This document shows, one piece after another, positions 1-15,075 of a stretch of DNA of 64,000 nucleotides (positions are counted from its first letter, which is position 1; every line of letters starts with the position of its first letter). The notes beneath the pieces were generated by a model. The model was not told the DNA's origin, did not search any database, and saw nothing but the letters and a program-made list of their open reading frames with translations. The translations under genes and the position numbers were made by a program. The stretch is taken from contig OZ231126.1 of the NCBI GenBank assembly GCA_965153355.1, positions 94,488,001-94,552,000 of the forward strand. The letters are read 5' to 3'. Origin of the DNA: Flaccisagitta enflata (Eukaryota; Chaetognatha; Sagittoidea; Aphragmophora).

Positions 1-83
<83 letters not shown>
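1..83. repeat. (TC)n microsatellite
   Basis: Uninterrupted TC dinucleotide array, cut off by the left edge of the window. Confidence 0.98.
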
Positions 84-87
<4 letters not shown>

Positions 88-376
88 CTCCCTTTCCTAC
101 TCTTGCGCTGGAAAGCGGAAGCCGTCTTGTCAGCTGTTTTAAGGGTTTGCCCACTTCACGTCACGAGGGAAGGTGGGAAGGAAAGGGGAAACCGGCCGCG
201 TCATCATCCCGGACTCTCAAAAAAGAAAAATCATAAAAAAGGGAAAGAAAAAGAAAAAAAAAATAGAAAATGAAGCCAATCCTGAAGCCAGCATGGTCAG
301 ACTCTTAAAATTGAGCCAATCACAAAACCGAATTTAGGCGGCATTTTTTTCCTTTCTACGTATGAAGATAAAAAGT
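84..376. other. unannotated, A-rich
   Basis: Nothing supported. The second half is oligo-A rich and leads into the GAAA array. Confidence 0.6.
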
Positions 377-444
<68 letters not shown>

Positions 445-445
445 A
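377..445. repeat. (GAAA)n microsatellite
   Basis: About 17 AAGA units, purines on the plus strand. Confidence 0.97.
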
Positions 446-605
446 CGGAAGAAGAAATCACCCTTGGCCAAGGTCAATGTGAGAAATCGTCATACAGAAA
501 AACATTTTTTCTACGATGATCATTCAAAATATTTTTAAGTAAAAAAAAACAAAACAAAACAATAAAAAACACAGGGTGAGCATGCTTACTACATAATGGA
601 AGATC

Positions 606-769
606 TTTTTAGTTGCGGACACGCAACTCCATAAGAGGCTTTGTCCGTCCGTCGATCCGTCCGTCCGTCGGTCCGTCCGTCTGTAACGCACGAGTCGAAA
701 AGTGGGAAAACGCGCATTTCCGCCCCTGCCCACCCGTCCGCAACTGGTGGCCGTGTATCCGGCCTTGTT
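606..769 (+). mobile_element. modular hairpin element, series A (type copy)
   Basis: Complete copy. TTTTT is followed by the perfect hairpin AGTTGCGGACACGCAACT (611-628, 7-bp stem, GACA loop), then a CCGT/CGGT microsatellite (643-683), a conserved block with CGAGTCGAAAAGTGGGAAAA, and the far end CCGTCCGCAACTGG...GGCCTTGTT. The inner arm GTCCGCAACT (736-745) is the exact inverse of the hairpin's first ten bases. It codes for nothing. The design resembles non-autonomous Helentrons, but the assignment is inference. Confidence 0.85.
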
Positions 770-1129
770 ATTTTGACATTCTAATTACATATACTTATTA
801 CTTAACATGTGAATCTCCTCCCTTTCTTTTTTCATCCCATCCATTAGCAAATACCTCTACCAATTTCCTTTCCCCCCACCCTTACGACTCATGTTTTCCT
901 CTCATTCTCTTCTTTCCTCCTCTTTCCTTGCCCTTCTTTCCCTTCTTACCTCATTCTAACCCATTCGCATCCAATTTGTGCCCATGTTTCTCTTCTTACC
1001 CCAATCTTACTTCACTTTCCCTGCTCGCCCATCGTTTCCTTATAATCCAATTCTAGCCCTTCTTTTCCATTCTGGCCCCTCTTCCCCTTCTTACCCCAAT
1101 CTTACTCCTTGCCTTTCTTTTCCTTCTTT

Positions 1130-1130
<1 letters not shown>

Positions 1131-1202
<72 letters not shown>
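1131..1202. repeat. (TC)n microsatellite
   Basis: Pure CT array between a pyrimidine-rich stretch (about 800-1130) and the start of the 47-bp minisatellite region. Confidence 0.98.
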
Positions 1203-1205
<3 letters not shown>

Positions 1206-1296
1206 ATCGGTTGTTTTTTTTTCGGGGGCTGACGTCGAGAGAAAGGCGTTGAGAAACTGAGGAAATCTACTCCCGGGGAAAAAATGAATGATGGGC

Positions 1297-2297
1297 AGGA
1301 AAGAGAGAGGTATGGGTAAGAGGAAAAGAAAGGAGGGGTGGAAAGGAAAGAGAGAGGGATGGGTAAGAGGAAAAGAAAGGAGGGGTGGAAAGGAAAGAGA
1401 GAGGGATGGGTAAGAGGAAATGAAAGGAGGGGTGGAAGGGAAAGAGAGAGGGATGGGTAAGAGGAAAAGAAAGGAGGGGTGGAAAGGAAAGAGAGAGGGA
1501 TGGGTAAGAGGAAAAGAAAGGAGGGGTGGAAAGGAAAGAGAGAGGGATGGGTAAGAGGAAAAGAAAGGAGGGGTGGAAAGGAAAGAGAGAGGGATGGGTA
1601 AGAGGAAAAGAAAGGAGGGGTGGAGAGGAAAGAGAGAGGGATTGGTAAGAGGAAAAGAAAGGAGGGGTGGAAAGGAAAGAGAAGGGGATGGGTAAGAGGA
1701 AAAGAAAGGAGGGGTGGAAAGGAAAGAGAGAGGGATGGGTAAGAGGAAAAGAAAGGAGGGGTGGAAAGGAAAGAGAGAGGGATGGGTAAGAGGAAAAGAA
1801 AGGAGGGGTGGAAAGGAAAGAGAGAGGGATGGGTAAGAGGAAAAGAGAGGAGGGGTGGAAAGGAAAGAGAGAGGGATGGGTAAGAGGAAAAGAAAGGAGG
1901 AGTGGAAAGGAAAGAGAGAGGGATGGGTAAGAGGAAAAGAGAGGAGGGATTGGTAAGGAGAGAGGGATGGGTAAGAGGAAAAGAAAGGAGGGGTGGAAAG
2001 GAAAGAGAGAGGGATGGGTAAGAGGAAAAGAAAGGAGGGGTGGAAAGGAAAGAGAGAGGGATGGGTAAGAGGAAAAGAAAGGAGGGGTGGAAAGGAAAGA
2101 GAGAGGGATGGGTAAGAGGAAAAGAAAGGAGGGGTGGAGAGGAAAGAGAGAGGGATTGGTAAGGAGAGACAAGAGGAAGAAGAATGGTGAAGAGGAAGAG
2201 GTCGAGGAATGATGTGGAGGACATAGAGAGGGATGGATAAGAGGAAAGGAGAGGAAGAGGAACGGTAGAGAGGAAAGAGAGAGGGATGGGAGGGTCT
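1297..2297. repeat. 47-bp purine-strand minisatellite
   Basis: About 18 regular units of 47 bp up to about 2170, each with GATGGGTAAGAGGAAAAG and AAAGGAGGGGTGG; successive GATGGGTAAG sites lie 47 bp apart. Units differ by single bases; one is shortened near 1945-1965 and the right end is degenerate. The plus strand is almost all purine. Since 47 is not a multiple of 3, the long minus-strand frames here are array translations, not genes. Confidence 0.97.
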
Positions 2298-2808
<511 letters not shown>

Positions 2809-3279
2809 TATACTTGTTTTTCATTTGAATCAATGTTGATGAGTTGTTGAGAGAAAGCAGCTGATCAAAAGCGGACATTCTTTTTTTTCCCTAAAGTTTT
2901 CAAGTGTAACGATTTCCAGCTGACTTAAACCGCTTGAAAAAAGAATTGAAATAGAAAAAAAAATATGTTTAGAAATATACATAAAAAACGGCTTTTTTAT
3001 GCAAAAATGATGGTGGGAAAAGGACGTCCGAGATCGAGAAATGGGGCCAAGATAGGAAAGACTAAAAAAGAGAACAAAACAGCAAAACGCAAAAGAAAAC
3101 AGAGAAAACATTGAGTAAACCCAAGAGACAGAAAAAAGGCGATCGTGTTGTTTCCACATAGAGTTTGACAGGAAAGACAAAAGGGGGGGGAGTTGGAAGA
3201 AAAAACAAGCGAGCAATTATGAGGAAACGGAAAAAAAAACTGGCGGCCACTCTCCTTGCTCGTCTTACGAGGGACCACT
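2809..3279. other. unannotated, A-rich
   Basis: Plus-strand A/G-rich sequence. Minus-strand frames here are low complexity (Phe/Ser/Leu) and resemble no family I know. Confidence 0.5.
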
Positions 3280-3442
3280 GAGGGCGCTTTACGACGAGTT
3301 TTTTGCCTCCTTTACTGAGGAAGTTTTGCCTCCTTTACTATACTGAGGGCGCTTTACGAGGAGTTTTTGCCTCCTTTACTGAGAAAGATTTGCCTCCTTT
3401 ACTATGCTGAGGGTGCTTTACGACGAGTTTTTGCCTCCTCTA
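3280..3442. repeat. 65-bp tandem repeat
   Basis: Two and a half units of about 65 bp starting CTGAGGGCGCTTTACGA; each unit contains GTTTTTGCCTCCTTTACT plus a second TTTGCCTCCTTTACTAT block, so there is an internal half-repeat. Confidence 0.9.
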
Positions 3443-3556
3443 CCTTCTCTTTACTCGCTTCAATCTTCCTCACTCACTCAGTCTCTTCTCCTCCTTGTTC
3501 ATCCTCTCTATGTTACTTATCTCTCTCATAATATATACTTATATAATAGATATCCT

Positions 3557-3670
3557 CTTTTTATGTGCGACAAAGCACCTCTATAATTGGCTGTGTCCGT
3601 CGGTCGGTCTGTAACGCATTCGTTCGACGATCCACACGTCGCACCTTATTGGCCTACTTGGCCTTGTTTT
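3557..3670 (+). mobile_element. series A element, degenerate
   Basis: Starts TTTTTATGTGCGACAAAGCACCTC where the hairpin should be, then TGTCCGTCGGTCGGTCTGTAACGCA as in the copy at 606, and ends GGCCTTGTT. The middle is shortened and the stem is mutated. Confidence 0.6.
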
Positions 3671-3814
3671 CCTCATTCTCTCCCTTAAGTTTCCTGCTCT
3701 TGCTTTTTTTATTCTTTCTTTTTCTCCATACTTGTTCATTCTCCTCTTCTTTGAATTCCTTCTGCCCCGTCTGGTTGGTAGAGAGCATCATTTAGTCAGT
3801 TACATACAGTACAA

Positions 3815-3880
3815 AACAAGCCCTTCAGCCGGCAACAGATCGGCCGACAAGGTGTAGAGTCGCGTGTCCGTGACTAGAAA
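3815..3880 (-). mobile_element. series A element remnant
   Basis: Only the two ends remain: AACAAG at left, then GGTGTAGAGTCGCGTGTCC and GACTAGAAA at right. Most of the interior is deleted. Confidence 0.55.
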
Positions 3881-3983
3881 TTGTTTTGGTCTCCAGAGCT
3901 GAGAAATCAATGAACTTATACTTCAAGTGTGAAGTTTGTCAAATGAAATTAGGATACCTGAATAACTTCCTCCAGTTTGGGCT

Positions 3984-4072
3984 ATTTAGTCGCGGACACG
4001 CCACTCTAGAACGTGCCGTGTTGGTCTGTCGGTCGGTCACATTTCTGTTTCCCGCTCCTGCCCACCCGGCCT
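3984..4072 (+). mobile_element. series A element, shortened
   Basis: TATTTAGTCGCGGACACGCCACTCTA (3984-4009) followed by a short GGTC microsatellite and CGCTCCTGCCCACCCGGCC; the inner arm and most of the tail are missing. Confidence 0.65.
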
Positions 4073-4460
4073 TCTCTCCACGAACCCCATTGCGTTAGGC
4101 GCGGTTTAGACATTGATATACCTGCGCCAGAGCACAACAACCGCAGGTCATGTCTGTATGTTGGTTGGTTGATTGGTATGTTGATCTTTCAGTCGGTCAG
4201 ACGGTTACGAAAAAGCTTGATGTGTGCAAAATGGCCTTTATTTGGAAATTGTCGTTTCTCGTGTTTCTTGGACTTGGTTGTAGTGACATGACAACGGTGA
4301 TTAGTAAAAACAAAAAGAGGGTTTGTTTCTTTCATCTGGGGAAATCAAAATCAAATATTGCTCGGCTTGCCCGGCCTCCGAGTGCCAAATTGAAATCAAA
4401 GTAATAGAATCGCGATTTAAGACATTTTATAGAATGGCGGGTGTCGGAATAAAATAGAGC
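4073..4460. other. unannotated
   Basis: No gene or repeat family recognised. A short TGGTTGGTTGATTGG tract lies near 4160-4175. Confidence 0.5.
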
Positions 4461-4499
4461 GGCTTCTTTTGCGTATTTGGCAGCGGCGAAGGCGATAGT

Positions 4500-4900
4500 G
4501 GCAGAAGCCACAACAACAACAACAACCACGTCGGTAGCGGTGGTGGCGGTGGAGGTGGCTGTGGCGGTGGCTGTGGTGGTTACGGTGTGGAGGCGACGAC
4601 GACGACGGCGGTGGCCCGCGGGAGAAGCGGTAAAGAAGGCCGCGGTGGCCGCGACGGTGGCCGCGGGAGGCCCAGGCGAAGAGGGGAAGCTTTCAGTTCC
4701 GACGGAAACAATCCTCCAGGCCGAAAAAAAAGGAGGAAGACGAGGACTCGAAAGGAGTAAAAGGGAGGAGACGGGACAAGGAGGCCGAGGAGAAAAGAAA
4801 AGGAAAAAGAAAAGAAAGAAGAAAGGAGGAGGATGAGGAGGAAGAGGAGATGGAGGAGGAAGAAGAAGATGAGATGAAGGAGGAGGGGCAGTAAAAGAAA
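4500..4900. repeat. GC-rich low-complexity block
   Basis: (CAA)n, (GGT)n, (GAC)n and GGCCGC-rich runs grade into a GA-rich purine tract after 4720. One plus-strand frame reads Gly/Arg-rich (GRGGRDGGRGRPRRRG), reminiscent of RGG boxes, but imperfect trinucleotide repeats give such peptides in several frames. I do not call a gene. Confidence 0.7.
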
Positions 4901-4985
4901 GTGTCCAACGTACGAGAAAGAGAAAAAAACCACTCGGGGCTCAAAGGGGGGAGATCTATCGACGAAAGGCTTGTTTTTTTACACG

Positions 4986-5693
<708 letters not shown>

Positions 5694-5770
5694 GTATGGA
5701 CAAATGGATGGAGCAATGTGTGGACAAATGGATAGAGCAATGTGTGGACAAATGGATAGAGCAAACGGGT
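5694..5770. repeat. 24-25 bp tandem repeat
   Basis: Three units of GGACAAATGGATAGAGCAAT plus a short GTGT link. Confidence 0.85.
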
Positions 5771-5982
5771 GGATGATACAATTGTTCAGAAGGACACGAT
5801 GAGTCAGCAAATAAACAAAATCAAAGCGATGAATTTAATCATGGTGTACGAACTTAGAATAGTGCAAACGGATAACCATTTAGATTAACATCACAAGTCA
5901 CGATATCAAATTTTCTCTTCTCAGCCTGCAGGATAGACAAATGGAATGAATATGAAAAAAAATGCACATTTGAACACCTATC

Positions 5983-6018
5983 GGATTGGATTGGATTGGA
6001 TTGGATTGAATTGGATTG
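5983..6018. repeat. (GGATT)n microsatellite
   Basis: Seven ATTGG pentamers, one with a G to A change. Confidence 0.9.
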
Positions 6019-6397
6019 CTCATCACTCATTAGTGCTAATTTGATACACCTTTACATGAAATCATGTGAATAAGCCGTACAATTCTGCAGATAGAGAGAG
6101 AGAAAAAGAACCGAACAAATTCAAAAAGTCGAATTAAAAAAAGTCAACATTAAAAAGATGAATATTTCTGATACACAAATCGAGAAAAAAGGTTAAATTG
6201 ACTAAACGCCGTTAATCACGAGCAATGGTAAAAGTCGGTCACAAATTAGAACAGAAGATTGAATAAAAAAAAACAACCGTGAATGAGGCCAGAGAAACCC
6301 GCACTCGCAAAAACCTTCCATAGAAAAAAAGATGGGCATACGTATTGATTAGATTACATAAACAGCCTGTTTCTACACGTCGCAATCGCGCTTATGA

Positions 6398-6560
6398 AGG
6401 GCCACTCGGATGCTCGCTACGTTCGCACACTCGCAGTGCTCACTCCACTCACTCGCTCCACAGCGCTTCCCTTCACTATGCTCGCTTCCCCCACTTGCTG
6501 CATTCACAGGCTCGCTCACTCACTCTCTTCACTGTCTCAAGTGACAGATGAAATTCATGA
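6398..6560. repeat. interspersed CTCAC-rich repeat (copy 1)
   Basis: Irregular 8-9 bp CTCAC/CTCGC units between GGCCACTCGGATGCTCG and GACAGATGAAATTCAT. The same borders enclose the same kind of core at 31028-31276, so this is an interspersed family rather than a chance array. Confidence 0.65.
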
Positions 6561-6851
6561 ATATGTGTTCATGTTGTAAACTCGTTTGACGAGAATGATC
6601 GCGATCGTTGACTTCACTAGAAACACGCCCAAAGAAGTAAAGAAATGCGTAGTCGCGACTCGCGAGTAGGTGGAAAAGCTGTCAACTTGGCATTGATGAT
6701 TAAAAACGTGTTAGCTGCTCTTATTTTATTGGGTTTTTTTTCTTCCTTCATTATTTGGCATCGGAGACAATAATCCAGGTGAAGATAAAAAGTAGCATTC
6801 CCCACAGAAATTTTAAGGTATCTTATTGTTATTTATTTATTTATCTATTTA

Positions 6852-6852
<1 letters not shown>

Positions 6853-6937
<85 letters not shown>

Positions 6938-6966
6938 TTGTTGTTGTTGTTTGTTGTTGTTGCTGA
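6853..6966. repeat. (GTT)n microsatellite
   Basis: GTT array with a GTC-GTT block in the middle; the opposite strand equivalent of the (AAC)n arrays at 7.5 and 36.2 kb. Confidence 0.95.
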
Positions 6967-7119
6967 TGATGTTGTTGGCATTGACGATGTTGCTATCGTG
7001 TAGATCACAGGTAACATAATGATTGTTGGTAGATTGAAAAGTTTAACACGATTCTATACGAGTTGGATATTTAGTAATAATCATCGTTCGTGGCCATGAG
7101 CCATCGAACTATAAACGTA

Positions 7120-7121
7120 AC

Positions 7122-7153
<32 letters not shown>
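7120..7153. repeat. (GA)n microsatellite
   Basis: Short GA array. Confidence 0.9.
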
Positions 7154-7155
<2 letters not shown>

Positions 7156-7262
7156 TAAAAAGAGTAGAAAAAAAAAACACAACACAACACAACACAGTCA
7201 GAAAATACGCGTACAGAACTGCAAGAAAGACGACGGCGATGACGACGACGGGAATGAAAATA

Positions 7263-7300
<38 letters not shown>

Positions 7301-7423
7301 TGTAGAGCAATGGGGAGGAGGAGGAGGAGGCGCGTTGAGGAGCTTGATGAAGAGGAAGGGGAAAAAGATGAAAGAAGGAGAGAGGGAGGAGAGTTGGAGA
7401 GTTAGTGTGGAGTAAATCGGACA

Positions 7424-7457
<34 letters not shown>

Positions 7458-7498
7458 CCGGACAGCGCGGCGTTCATGGAGTAATGATAAAGATAATG

Positions 7499-8063
<565 letters not shown>

Positions 8064-8064
<1 letters not shown>

Positions 8065-8587
8065 GTTCGAATCCCTGACTGGTTTTGCACACACACATGG
8101 GTCAACTTACCGCGAAATACTACTAATTGCAACCAAGCTGTAGACTGCAGAGACGGTTTGGCTACTTTTGCTTACAGATTAATCTTAATCCTACAAATCC
8201 ATCTCTTCATACATCTTTTATGGAAAATTGTTTTTTTCCTTTCAATTTAAATAAATATCTAATGCATTTGTAGTTTGAGTTTTATCTGGTCGTTTCCATG
8301 ACATTCTGCGCCTTGATTTTTTTCGTAAACAAATCTCCCCCATGCGTTTTTAAGAAAACCATGACTAGAAAAGTCTGCCAAAAAAAGAAAGAAAAAGAAC
8401 GCAAGAAAAGCTTACCGAAGGTACTGTCCATAATATTTTTCCATTTTTTCCTCTGTTTAAAAATTGAAAAATCGCTTGACCTAATCATTTTCGAAAGTGT
8501 AGAGTAATACCCCTATTCTAAGCTCTTCCAGTGAAACGATCTCTTGCTCATATGATTCTTGGCTTTTTTGGCTCCAGCTCTGGTAAG
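8064..8587. other. unannotated
   Basis: AT-rich unique-looking sequence; no supported feature. Confidence 0.5.
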
Positions 8588-9548
8588 GTAAAGCAAACCA
8601 CGAGGAGGAGTAAAGGGAAGGGTAAAATAGGGTGAAGCAAACAACGAGGAGGAGTAAAGGGTAGGGTAGAATAGGGTAAAGCAAACCAGGAGGAGGAGTA
8701 AAGGGTAGGGTAAAATAGGGTGAAGCAAACCACGAGGAGGAGTAAAGGGTAGGGTAAAATAGGGTAAAGCAAACCACGAGGAGGAGTAAAGGGTGGGGTA
8801 AAATAGGGTAAAGCAAACCACGAGGAGGAGTAAAGGGTGGGGTAAAATAGGGTAAAGCAAACCACGAGGAGGAGTAAAGGGTAGGGTAAAATAGGGTGAA
8901 GCAAACCACAAGGAGTAAAGGGTAGGGGAAAATAGGGTGAAGCAAACCACAAGGAAGAGTAAAGGGTAGGGTAAAATAGGGTGAAGCAAACCACAAGGAG
9001 TAAAGGGTGGGGTGAAATGGGGTAAAGCAAACCAGGAGGAGGGTAGGGTAAAATAGGGTGAAGCAAACCACAAGGAGGAGTAAAGGGTAGGGTAAAATAG
9101 GGTGAAGCAAACCAGGAGGAGGAGTAAAGGGTAGGGTAAAATAGGGTAAAGCAAACCAGGAGGAGGAGTAAAGGGTAGGGTAAAATAAGGTAAAGCAAAC
9201 CAGGAGGAGGAGTAAAGGGTAGGGTAAAATAGGGTGAAGCAAACCACGAGGAGGAGTAAAGGGTAGGGTAAAATAGGGTAAAGCAAACCAGGAGGAGGAG
9301 TAAAGGGTAGGGTAAAATAGGGTGAAGCAAACCACGAGGAGGAGTAAAGGGTAGGGTAAAATAGGGTAAAGCAAACCACGAGGAGGAGTAAAGGGTAGGG
9401 TAAAATAGGGTAAAGCAAACCAGGAGGAGGAGTAAAGGGTAGGGTAAAATAGGGTAAAGCAAACCACGAGGAGGAGTAAAGGGTAGGGTAAAATAGGGTA
9501 AAGCAAACCACGAGGAGGAGTAAAAGGTGGGGTAAAATAGGGTGAAGC
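8588..9548. repeat. 44-bp G-rich minisatellite
   Basis: About 22 units with GTAAAGGGTAGGGTAAAATA then GGGTAAAGCAAACCACGAGGAGGA. Successive GTAAAGGGT sites are 44 bp apart (for example 8742 and 8786), so three long minus-strand frames alternate through it without being genes. Units vary at GTAAAG/GTGAAG and CACGAGG/CAGGAGG; a few lose one GGA. Closely spaced GGG triplets recur on the plus strand. Confidence 0.97.
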
Positions 9549-9688
9549 CGGAAGGGGAAGTTAGTCGGGAGAAAAAGTCTAGTGCTCCTATGACGAGAAA
9601 TTATTGGAAAACGTCACGTGCACGCTATTCGACAAGTTTGCGTGTGTATGCATGCAGGAAACCGGATTATACCATGGGGGTGCGAAAC

Positions 9689-9916
<228 letters not shown>

Positions 9917-9947
9917 ATGCGTGCGTGCATGCTTGTGCGTGGGTCAT

Positions 9948-10042
9948 AAAATCTTACATTTTTCTTAATTATCATTAAATCTTACATTTTTTCTTAATTG
10001 TCATTAAATCTTACATTTCTTCTAAATTGTCATAAAATCTTC
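9948..10042. repeat. 29-bp tandem repeat
   Basis: Three and a part units of ATTAAATCTTACATTTTTTC plus TTAATTGTC. Confidence 0.88.
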
Positions 10043-10172
10043 AGCATTTCGTCAATTTGCTCGACATGTTTAAGTTTGCTTTCCGTCATGTAACGAGCTG
10101 AAAACAAATCCCCTCTACACATGACTGCAAATAAACCGCAGCTGCAGCAAATAAGGTACAGCTGGTAAATGA

Positions 10173-10350
<178 letters not shown>

Positions 10351-10462
10351 ATCAACATGGTTGACACTACTGAAAACTCAAAGAAGGTTTGTAAAGATGT
10401 GTCACAAGCCTTGTGAACTATTGCATCAATATTCCTAGTCATACAAGTCATACAACTGTCAT

Positions 10463-10622
10463 AAGATCGGTTTCCACATGTCATCAAATCGGTTGCCACA
10501 TGTCATCAAATCGGTTGCCACATGTCATCAAATCGGTTGCCACATGTCATCAAATCAGTTGCCACATGTCATCAAATTGATGCCACATGTCATCAAATTG
10601 GTTGCCGCGTGTCATCAAATTG
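10463..10622. repeat. 22-bp tandem repeat
   Basis: About seven directly adjoining units of CGGTTGCCACATGTCATCAA plus AT. Copies decay to the right. There are no spacers. Confidence 0.95.
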
Positions 10623-10749
10623 CTGCATTTTCAGAACGACAGACTCGCAGTGTCTTGGACTTGGCAAAATTGTTTCTTAGGTGAGAAAAAGAAAAGAAAG
10701 GCAAAAAGTCTTTATTTGATTCAATATTCTCTCACCCAAAATCTAATGG

Positions 10750-11021
<272 letters not shown>

Positions 11022-11047
11022 GAATGTAAGAATGTGGTTCGATGTCA

Positions 11048-11059
11048 ATGATGATGAAT

Positions 11060-11106
<47 letters not shown>

Positions 11107-11113
11107 GTGATGG

Positions 11114-11163
<50 letters not shown>
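11048..11163. repeat. (ATG)n microsatellite
   Basis: ATG triplets with two GGTGATGGTGATG interruptions. Confidence 0.97.
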
Positions 11164-11164
<1 letters not shown>

Positions 11165-11192
11165 CTCATGTGGCCATGTATCCGGCCTTGTT
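11165..11192 (+). mobile_element. series A far-end remnant
   Basis: GGCCATGTATCCGGCCTTGTT (11172-11192) matches the far end of series A exactly in layout. It sits directly against the (ATG)n array, which appears to have replaced the rest of the element. Confidence 0.6.
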
Positions 11193-11628
11193 CTGTATAC
11201 ATTGATAGGCTTGTGTATACTGTATACAAGTATCCAATTTCCTTCCTTTGTGAACCCCCCCTCCTCCCGCCATTTTACCCCGCTCTTTCCCTCCTCCTCC
11301 TCCTCCTCCTCCTCCAACTCTTATATTTTCCAATCCTCAGCTAGTTTCTCTTTTCTGTTTTCTCTGCGAATACTGAAATATGAAAAAACAACAAAACGGC
11401 AGACGCTGTGTTATGTTATTAATGTTTTCCGAGTTATTAATGAATAACAATATCTACAGAACAGCCATTCGCTTTCTGCAATTCTTACCCTTGGCCTCGG
11501 GCCCGATGGTTTATTGGCTCCGTGTATCTATTGCTCCTAACAATAACATATACAGGTCTATTTCTTACAAACCACTCATATCCATTTGCACAAAATGAGG
11601 GGAAAAGTGACCAGTAGCAACCGCGATA
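11193..11628. other. unannotated
   Basis: Contains a short (CTC)n tract at about 11289-11314, otherwise nothing recognised. Confidence 0.5.
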
Positions 11629-11856
11629 AAAATAAGGCCAACAACTTACAGTCGCGTGCGGTTGTTAAGACCAGAAGACTAATAGACTAAAAGACTAAAT
11701 GTAAATTGCTTTAAATTAACTTTAAATAACTTAAAATGACCTAAAGTGGCATAAAAAAACGTAAAACGACAAAAAAAGCTAAGTGTCTCCGACCGATGGA
11801 CCGACGGACCGATAAACAGAGTGGGTTGTAGAGTCGCGTGCGCGCGACTAAAAAAA
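11629..11856 (-). mobile_element. series C modular element
   Basis: Starts with the complement of GGCCTTAT near the edge, then AACTTACAGTCGCGTGCGG (inner arm), an interior with GACTAAAAGACTAAATG and TTTAAATAACTTAAAATGACC, a CCGA/GGAC microsatellite, and ends GAGTCGCGTGCGCGCGACTAAAAAA. The hairpin AGTCGCG-TGCG-CGCGACT is perfect. It matches the inverse-oriented copy at 55692-55923 over its whole length (228 versus 232 bp). Confidence 0.85.
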
Positions 11857-11887
11857 TATCAAAATAGAGAAAGATACAGTGAATAAG

Positions 11888-13562
<1,675 letters not shown>

Positions 13563-13714
13563 TTTTTCGGAAGCAAGGTATTGATTGGCAATCAAGACAA
13601 TTCGACAAACGAGTGGCTTTGATTACGATTCATCAAAATGTTTACGACTTAATTTTCAACTTTCGACTTTCAGAATCTCTGTTTACAACGATGTAAGAAG
13701 AGAGGATTGAAAAA

Positions 13715-13901
13715 AACAAGGCCGAATACACGGCTACCTCAGTCGCGTGCGGGTGGGCAGGAGCAGTGCTGGAGAAGGTCACTTGTTGGCAGGAGCAGTA
13801 GGCTCAAAAAGCACAAAAACGACCGACCGACCGACCGATCGACGGACGGCCGGACCGACCGACATAGCAGGGTGTAGAATCGCGTAGCATGCAACTTAAA
13901 A
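13715..13901 (-). mobile_element. series A modular element
   Basis: AACAAGGCCGAATACACGGC at left, inner arm CAGTCGCGTGCGGGTGGGCA, two GGCAGGAGCAGT blocks, a CCGA/CGGA microsatellite (13822-13862), then GGTGTAGAATCGCGTAGCA and a decayed hairpin arm GCAACTTAAAA. The (CAT)n array begins directly at its hairpin end. Confidence 0.85.
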
Positions 13902-13903
13902 CT

Positions 13904-14504
<601 letters not shown>

Positions 14505-14599
14505 TCAATATCATTGTCTTCATTACCATTCTCATCATGATCAGCATCATTTTCTTTACTCCTCCTGCCCAAATACCGTTGCAATTTTCTCATTTTCTG

Positions 14600-14685
14600 T
14601 GACGTCGGGCAGAACAAGAATAAGAGAGAAAAGTGTCGTGTGCCAAGCGAGTATATATAGCGCAAACCTTTCATTGTCCATACAG
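14600..14685 (+). promoter_or_regulatory. possible core promoter upstream of the ORF1 gene
   Basis: TGACGTCG (14600-14607) resembles a CRE/ATF half-palindrome and TATATATA (14652-14659) a TATA box; initiation would be expected roughly 25-35 bp further on. The coding start is 15076. The two motifs are seen, their use is inference, and both can occur by chance. Confidence 0.3.
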
Positions 14686-14966
14686 ACATCGGATACACAT
14701 CAATCTTCGGATCAAGGCCGAGGACAATAAAAATCCCTCATCCTTGAACAACAACAACAACATGATAACATGCCTTTCCTCTCTCTCTCTCTCTCTCTCA
14801 TAAGTAGGACACAAAGACTCAAAAGTAGATCTACGAAATTGCGACCAAAAGTTAGTTCATTAAACATTGTTTTGCCTTTCGTTTGTTTTTTAATTTTCCC
14901 TTCTCTAATTTCTGCCTTCGACTTTGTAATTCATCAAATCGATAATCATCTTTTGACGATTTATTG

Positions 14967-15015
14967 AGAACAGAACAGAACAGAACAGAACAGAACAGAA
15001 CAGAACAGAACAGAA
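14967..15015. repeat. (GAACA)n microsatellite
   Basis: Nine GAACA pentamers just upstream of the ORF1 coding start. Confidence 0.95.
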
Positions 15016-15075
15016 CCAAAGACTGAATCTTACTGAAGGAAATTGTCATCTTTCCGTGTTAATAAAACTCAAGAC

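Noticed and set aside
4477-4836. Gly/Arg-rich RGG-like coding region
   Set aside because: Imperfect trinucleotide repeats give Gly-, Ala-/Val- and Arg-rich frames together; no start, splice or length support.
8481-9511. Three overlapping minus-strand frames of 300-341 codons
   Set aside because: A 44-bp unit rotates through all three frames; the frames are the minisatellite.
10463-10622. CRISPR-like short direct repeats
   Set aside because: The 22-bp units adjoin directly with no spacers, and the context is eukaryotic.
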